From: Actinomycetota bacterium
Lineage (GTDB): Bacteria > Actinomycetota > Actinomycetes > Nanopelagicales > Nanopelagicaceae
Length of the DNA stretch: 64,000 nucleotides
Assembly (NCBI GenBank): GCA_009698615.1
Contig: WLPU01000001.1
Coordinates: forward strand, 62,001 to 126,000
Direction of reading: 5' to 3'
Position 1 is the stretch's first letter, and each line of letters starts with the position of its first letter. The notes under the pieces were generated by a model. That model was not told the DNA's origin. It made no database searches and worked only from the letters and a program-made list of their open reading frames with translations. The position numbers and the translations under genes were made by a program. Shown here piece by piece: positions 60,070-64,000 of this stretch.

Positions 60070-60978
60070 TTGAGCAAATCAAATAGGTCTTGGCTCCCCG
60101 CCTATATTGCACTAGGCACCGTGTGGGGATGTTCTTTCATTTTCATTAAGTTGGGCCTTGAATTTCTCACTCCTGTCGGTGTCGCTTTCGGTCGTACCTC
60201 TCTAGGGGCGATGGCGCTATTAATCATCGCTAAATCGCGCAAGGTCTCACTTCCTACTGATAAAAGAATTTGGATGCACTTGTGGGTCGTGGCGCTGTTG
60301 CTTAACGTCATGCCGGGAGTTCTTTTTGCGTTTGCTGAAACTAAAGTTACTTCTGTGTTGGCGGGAATAATCAACGCTGTCACACCACTGATGACCCTTA
60401 TAGCGATCATGATTGTTTTTCGCCAAGAGAAGATCAAGTTCTATCAAGTGGTGGGGTTATTTATTGGATTCATTGGCGTACTTACAGTGTTGGGGGCTTG
60501 GCATGGGCTTGGCTCTAACCCACTTATTGCTGTCTTGTCACTACTTGGCGCCGTGCTCTGCTACGGGATTTCTTATCCGTATAGTCACAAATTTGTTCTT
60601 CCCTACAAGTTACAACCGACCGCGGTGGCAGCAACGCAACTGACACTAGCAGCTGGCACACTTTTGCCTTTCTACCTTATGGATGGAATCGCTAAGGACG
60701 AATACCGTCCAGGACCAGTATTGGCAATGTTGGCACTTGGAATTCTTGGAAGTGGATATGCATATATCTGGAATTTTCAAATATTGGCAGCAGCAGGAAG
60801 TGCGATTGCAAGTTCTGTCACTTATGTAACTCCAGTTGTAGCCGTAGTTGTCGGAATTGTATTTTTAGGTGAATCAGTAGCATGGAATGAACCCGTCGGC
60901 GCTGTTATCGTCTTGCTAGGGGCGGCGATTAGCCAAAACAGATTGCGTCTTAATCGAGCTGAAAAGCCTCGCGGATAG
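60070..60978 (+). CDS. EamA/DMT-family transporter
   Basis: 302 aa with ten transmembrane helices in two EamA repeats (LPAYIALGTVWGCSFIFIKLGLEFL at the start; AVLSLLGAVLCYGISYPYSHKF at the second repeat). DMT family members export amino acids or metabolites, or take up sugars; substrate unknown. I place the start at TTG 60070, just outside the terminator hairpin; GTG 60058 lies inside its right arm. The 3' end overlaps the convergent NiCoT gene by 29 nt. Confidence 0.83.
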   Translation: MSKSNRSWLPAYIALGTVWGCSFIFIKLGLEFLTPVGVAFGRTSLGAMALLIIAKSRKVSLPTDKRIWMHLWVVALLLNVMPGVLFAFAETKVTSVLAGIINAVTPLMTLIAIMIVFRQEKIKFYQVVGLFIGFIGVLTVLGAWHGLGSNPLIAVLSLLGAVLCYGISYPYSHKFVLPYKLQPTAVAATQLTLAAGTLLPFYLMDGIAKDEYRPGPVLAMLALGILGSGYAYIWNFQILAAAGSAIASSVTYVTPVVAVVVGIVFLGESVAWNEPVGAVIVLLGAAISQNRLRLNRAEKPRG

Positions 60979-62137
60979 GGCCTAATTCGATTCCGGCCTT
61001 TGTGTGGTCAGAATTTTCTCCACGTTCCAATTGTGAAGCATGCGCTTTATCGTGCCAGCGCTCTTCAATCTTCCCGTAGCGCCACAGCGCAAGGGCAACA
61101 ATCCACACTGCACCAAAGGTTGCCACGATGATGTAGCCAGCCGAATTCAAGTTAAAACTCAAGGCATAATTCCAAAACCCACCAGAGAGATTTAACTGTT
61201 TAGCTAGCACTTGCAGTAGTTCTAGACCACCAACAAAGAGAGCAACAGCAACAGATAGCGAAGTGATGACGATGTTGTAATAGACCTTACGCACCGGCTT
61301 TGAAAATGCCCACCCGTAAGCAAAGTTCATAAAAGAGCCATCGATTGTGTCGAGCAAACTCATCCCACCTGCGAAAAAGAGTGGCAGCGAAAGAATTGCC
61401 CACCAAGGCAATCCGGCTATGACAGATGACCCGGCAAGTACGAGCAATCCAATTTCTGTTGCAGTATCAAATCCCAAGCCAAAAAGAATTCCTAGCGGAT
61501 ACATTTTCCAGCTGGCATCGATTCGTCGAGCGATTGGCCCAAAGAATCTCATGAGCAGGCCCCGAGAATTAAGATGCTTTTCTAACTCTTCTTCGTTGTA
61601 CATACCTTTGCGCATGTCGATAAAGACTCGGACTATCGAAAAAAGAATCACAAGGTTCAAGATTGCGATGAGCATTAAGAAAGTGCCACTCACTGTTGTG
61701 CCAATAAGGCCGGTGTAATGGTGGAGCGAAGAGTTTTGATCTTTGAGTTGTACGCCTAGCGCTTTTATTCCGAAGTTGAGCAAGATTGCTAAGGTCGCAA
61801 CAACGGATGAATGTCCTAGCGAAAAGAAAAAACCGACCGCTAGCGGACGCTTGCCTTCACTCATCAATTTGCGAGTGGTGTTATCAATGGCTGAAATGTG
61901 GTCGGCATCAAAGGCGTGACGCATTCCTAAGGTGTATGCAAGAGCTGCAGTGCCCCAACCAAAGAGAGAGCCATCGGAAAGTTGGTAGTGACCGCTTGTT
62001 GCTGCGAACATTAAGAGCGCCCCTGCAACGTGCAGGAAAGCAATAAAGCCAAACATTGCGTAGAGGCGTCGCCATTCATCCCGGGTCAGGCGCTGGCGCA
62101 GAGGGATATTGACCTTTTGCGCGATGATGAGGTTCAA
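60950..62137 (-). CDS. NiCoT-family nickel/cobalt transporter
   Basis: 395 aa, eight transmembrane helices. The family signature GMRHAFDADHISAIDNTTR (helix 2) and FSLGHSSVV (helix 3), plus GLGFDTATEIGLL, identify a secondary importer of Ni2+ or Co2+. Likely physiological metal here is cobalt or nickel for a cofactor or enzyme not encoded in this window. The start is TTG 62137 with GGGGGA only 3 nt upstream; no better start is present before the first helix. Confidence 0.9.
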   Translation of the reverse strand: MNLIIAQKVNIPLRQRLTRDEWRRLYAMFGFIAFLHVAGALLMFAATSGHYQLSDGSLFGWGTAALAYTLGMRHAFDADHISAIDNTTRKLMSEGKRPLAVGFFFSLGHSSVVATLAILLNFGIKALGVQLKDQNSSLHHYTGLIGTTVSGTFLMLIAILNLVILFSIVRVFIDMRKGMYNEEELEKHLNSRGLLMRFFGPIARRIDASWKMYPLGILFGLGFDTATEIGLLVLAGSSVIAGLPWWAILSLPLFFAGGMSLLDTIDGSFMNFAYGWAFSKPVRKVYYNIVITSLSVAVALFVGGLELLQVLAKQLNLSGGFWNYALSFNLNSAGYIIVATFGAVWIVALALWRYGKIEERWHDKAHASQLERGENSDHTKAGIELGPIREAFQLD

Positions 62138-62226
62138 ATTTCCCCCGAAATGCTAGATGCGAATGATTTGCAAGTAGAAAGGGTAAAGGAGCCTGTTACA
62201 CGTGTCCACTTGAAATTGAGCACGAC

Positions 62227-62232
62227 TATCTT
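62227..62232 (+). promoter_or_regulatory. -10 box (TATCTT) of a leaderless promoter
   Basis: TATCTT ends 7 nt before the preferred GTG 62240, and no Shine-Dalgarno is present. Confidence 0.4.
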
Positions 62233-62239
62233 GTACCCC

Positions 62240-63811
62240 GTGAGATCTCGTGCCTACTTAGCCAGCCTTGGACTCTTGGCTGGATTGTGCTTTGGACCCA
62301 TTGCCTCCCCTTCGCCAGCCGTAGCGAAGGACTCTTGTCATTGGGATACCGCCCCTGGATGGGTTGCGCGGGAAAACCAGAAGACCGGGGAGCCGTCGTG
62401 GGATGCGGGTATTGCTATGGAATTCGCCGGTGACTTCAGCGCTCAGACAAAAGTCAAAGGAATTCGTAAGTGGTTAGTCAGATCGCTCGGACCAAAAACG
62501 GTGGAAGGTTGGCTTGATTCCACTACCGCCTCGTGTGGTGATCACGTGGGGTTGCACTTATCGGGCAATGCTGCGCCGATCACCATCAAGGTTTATCGCA
62601 TGGGGTTTTACGGGGGAGCAAGCGCTCGACTTATTGAGCAGAGTGTTACAAAACCAATTCCTCAATATCCATCGCCAACAATTTCTTCGCCTCCATTGTC
62701 AACGGTATCCACTAAATGGCCTGTTGCATGGGTTTTCGAAATTACGAGAGAAACTTTGCCGGGGCAGTATTTGATTCGCTTGGATGATCATGAAGGCAAA
62801 TCTACTTTTGTTCCCATTACCGTGACCGATCCAGAAGCGAAAAGTGATATTACTGTTATTTCCTCCGTTTTAACATGGCAGGCATATAACCAGTGGGGCG
62901 GGTATTCCCTCTATAAGGGCCCTAATTTGAAGCGGGTCTCGCGTAGTGCCGTGGTTTCTTTTAACCGTCCTTATGACGGCGACGGATCAGGGCAATTTCG
63001 TTATATGGAGTTGCCCGTATTGCGGTTAGCTGAAAAATTAGGTCTAGATTTAAATTACATCACCGATCTAGAACTCAATAGCGATGCAAATTCGCTTCGA
63101 AATACTAAATCTATTCTCTATGGTGGACATGGAGAATATTGGACTTCTGAAATGCGATTGTATTTACAGAACGCGATCAATCGAGGGGTGAATTTAGTTT
63201 CACTAGGTGGCAATGCTGGATATAACAGGCCACGACTTCAATCTAACGATCGCGAAATGGTGATGTGGCGAGGCGCTCAAGCAGATCCCAAGCGAACCGA
63301 TCCAATCCTTGCAACGGTCTCGTGGCGTTCGAGCCCCATTAATAAGTCTGAATCCCTTCTCCTAGGTTCCCAATATGTGGGTCTTGGCGTTGACGGGGAT
63401 TACACAATTGCTCATTCCACCCGATGGCCATTTAATGTGATGAAGCATCCAGAATTACTAAAAAACATCGTTGGCCGAGAAGTAGATTCACCCTTATATG
63501 CCCCAGGCCCTGCTGTGGAAGAACTTGCGCGTTCATCCATCAACCTTCATGGGAGAGCAATTACAACAATGGCTACCTATTACACCAACGCCAAGGGTGC
63601 CGGAATTCTAGATATTGGAACTAATGGTTGGACGTGTGCGATGGATGACATCTGCCCGTGGCACCCGAATATTTCCAAAGAAACGCAATTAGATGCGCGC
63701 TTAGTGACTGAGGAGATCTTGATCGGCATTGCTAAGGGCCCCCTAGGGCTCTGGCGCCCAGCCATCACTGATATTCCAGCAAGAACTGCCTTACTTTCAG
63801 TAGCTCATTAA
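62240..63811 (+). CDS. secreted protein with N,N-dimethylformamidase beta-subunit-like domain
   Basis: 523 aa. Starting at GTG 62240 gives a signal peptide (VRSRAYLASLGLLAGLCFGPIASPSPAVA). After it, the protein resembles the C-terminal domain of the DMF hydrolase large subunit: YRMGFYGGASARL, TWQAYNQWGGYSLY, VSFNRPYDGDGSGQFRYMELPVLRLAEKLG, LYGGHGEYWTSEMR and VSLGGNAGYNR, a glutaminase-like alpha/beta fold. Secreted members of unknown substrate are common in actinobacteria. Upstream in-frame codons back to 62030 overlap the NiCoT gene and have no signal-peptide sense. Confidence 0.75.
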   Translation: MRSRAYLASLGLLAGLCFGPIASPSPAVAKDSCHWDTAPGWVARENQKTGEPSWDAGIAMEFAGDFSAQTKVKGIRKWLVRSLGPKTVEGWLDSTTASCGDHVGLHLSGNAAPITIKVYRMGFYGGASARLIEQSVTKPIPQYPSPTISSPPLSTVSTKWPVAWVFEITRETLPGQYLIRLDDHEGKSTFVPITVTDPEAKSDITVISSVLTWQAYNQWGGYSLYKGPNLKRVSRSAVVSFNRPYDGDGSGQFRYMELPVLRLAEKLGLDLNYITDLELNSDANSLRNTKSILYGGHGEYWTSEMRLYLQNAINRGVNLVSLGGNAGYNRPRLQSNDREMVMWRGAQADPKRTDPILATVSWRSSPINKSESLLLGSQYVGLGVDGDYTIAHSTRWPFNVMKHPELLKNIVGREVDSPLYAPGPAVEELARSSINLHGRAITTMATYYTNAKGAGILDIGTNGWTCAMDDICPWHPNISKETQLDARLVTEEILIGIAKGPLGLWRPAITDIPARTALLSVAH

Positions 63812-63921
63812 TTTTATTCTCGGAAAATTCTCAGGTTAGCGCGTGTGTTTCCCATGAATTCTTCATAGTCATTTGTCACTATTCCGCATCTAGAAACCCC
63901 GCCCATCATCAAGGAGAAATT

Positions 63922-64000
63922 ATGAAAAAGAAATTAGCTGCAATCTTTATCGCATCTGCAATGACGGTTGCAGGCACTGCCGCTGCAACTGCAGCAACCC
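63922..64000 (+). CDS. 5' end of a secreted protein (cut by the window)
   Basis: ATG 63922 with a good Shine-Dalgarno (AAGGAG, 63911-63916, 5 nt spacing) opens a frame that runs off the window. The 26 residues seen are a signal peptide: two lysines after Met, then a hydrophobic core with AIFIASAMTVAG and an Ala-rich end. The mature protein cannot be judged. Confidence 0.7.
   Translation, partial: MKKKLAAIFIASAMTVAGTAAATAAT

Noticed and set aside
1-64000. CRISPR arrays, insertion sequences or prophage genes
   Set aside because: No regularly spaced repeats with unique spacers, no transposase or phage protein, and no flanking terminal repeats were seen.

Overview
The window reads as a chromosome segment of a small-genome, low- to mid-GC actinobacterium, most like the freshwater acI / Nanopelagicales lineage (Planktophila or Nanopelagicus type). 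That is inference from gene content and style: a K+-independent H+-pyrophosphatase, an MFS transporter fused to thymidylate kinase, a topA with a lysine-rich tail, an actinobacterial aa3-type oxidase operon with a caa3-type CtaG, short intergenic gaps, ATGA-type overlaps, many GTG/TTG starts and many start codons placed 5-9 nt after a TAnnnT -10 box (leaderless style). No 16S or other marker is present to prove the taxonomy.

Layout. (1) 1-11277, conserved left flank: hppA, topA, MFS-tmk fusion, holB, a secreted TAP-type alpha/beta hydrolase, a VOC-domain protein and tRNA-Thr(CGU). (2) About 11400-51700, a 40-kb surface-glycan island with frequent strand switches and, by eye, more AT-rich stretches than the flanks. 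(3) 51734-64000, conserved right flank: a DEAD-box RNA helicase with a long disordered N-terminus, a small membrane protein, CtaG, a cupredoxin-like protein, cytochrome oxidase subunits II, I and III, an EamA transporter, a NiCoT nickel/cobalt transporter, a secreted N,N-dimethylformamidase-beta-like protein, and the signal peptide of a gene cut by the window end.

Inside the island: a membrane-lipid module (GT-C-like enzyme, SDR, ArnC/DPM1-like GT2, flippase-like protein, FAD oxidoreductase, methyltransferase; 11475-18217); an unusual set of a KdsC-like phosphatase, a GatZ/KbaZ-like aldolase-family protein, a GT-A-like protein, a small PMI-type cupin and a nucleotidyltransferase fused to a kinase (18286-22705), which I read as a candidate undescribed activated-sugar pathway; a GT25 and two GT10 fucosyltransferase-like genes around a GDP-fucose operon (gmd, fcl) that also carries a split transketolase and an extra SDR (24003-32674); methyltransferases, asparagine synthase-type amidotransferase, and a CDP-6-deoxyhexose pathway (rfbF, rfbG, epimerase, SDR; 34840-42338); two more GTs; an ABC exporter; and a dTDP-6-deoxyhexose set (rmlA, rmlB, rmlC plus a DegT aminotransferase; 46268-49784). 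Thus three nucleotide-sugar families (GDP, CDP, dTDP) and perhaps a fourth feed at least eight glycosyltransferase-like proteins, whose product could be exported by the ABC protein. I see no initiating phosphoglycosyltransferase or Wzy polymerase.

Regulatory and expression oddities worth attention: a G8 tract that puts a FkbM methyltransferase out of frame (possible phase variation); a GT10 gene whose homologous N-terminus can only start at an AUU codon behind a strong Shine-Dalgarno; rmlA and rmlB with directly abutting divergent start codons; an apparently leaderless 8-codon mini-ORF overlapping the ABC exporter start; and mutually exclusive hairpins upstream of the RNA helicase. All calls come from reading the sequence alone; no database search was run.
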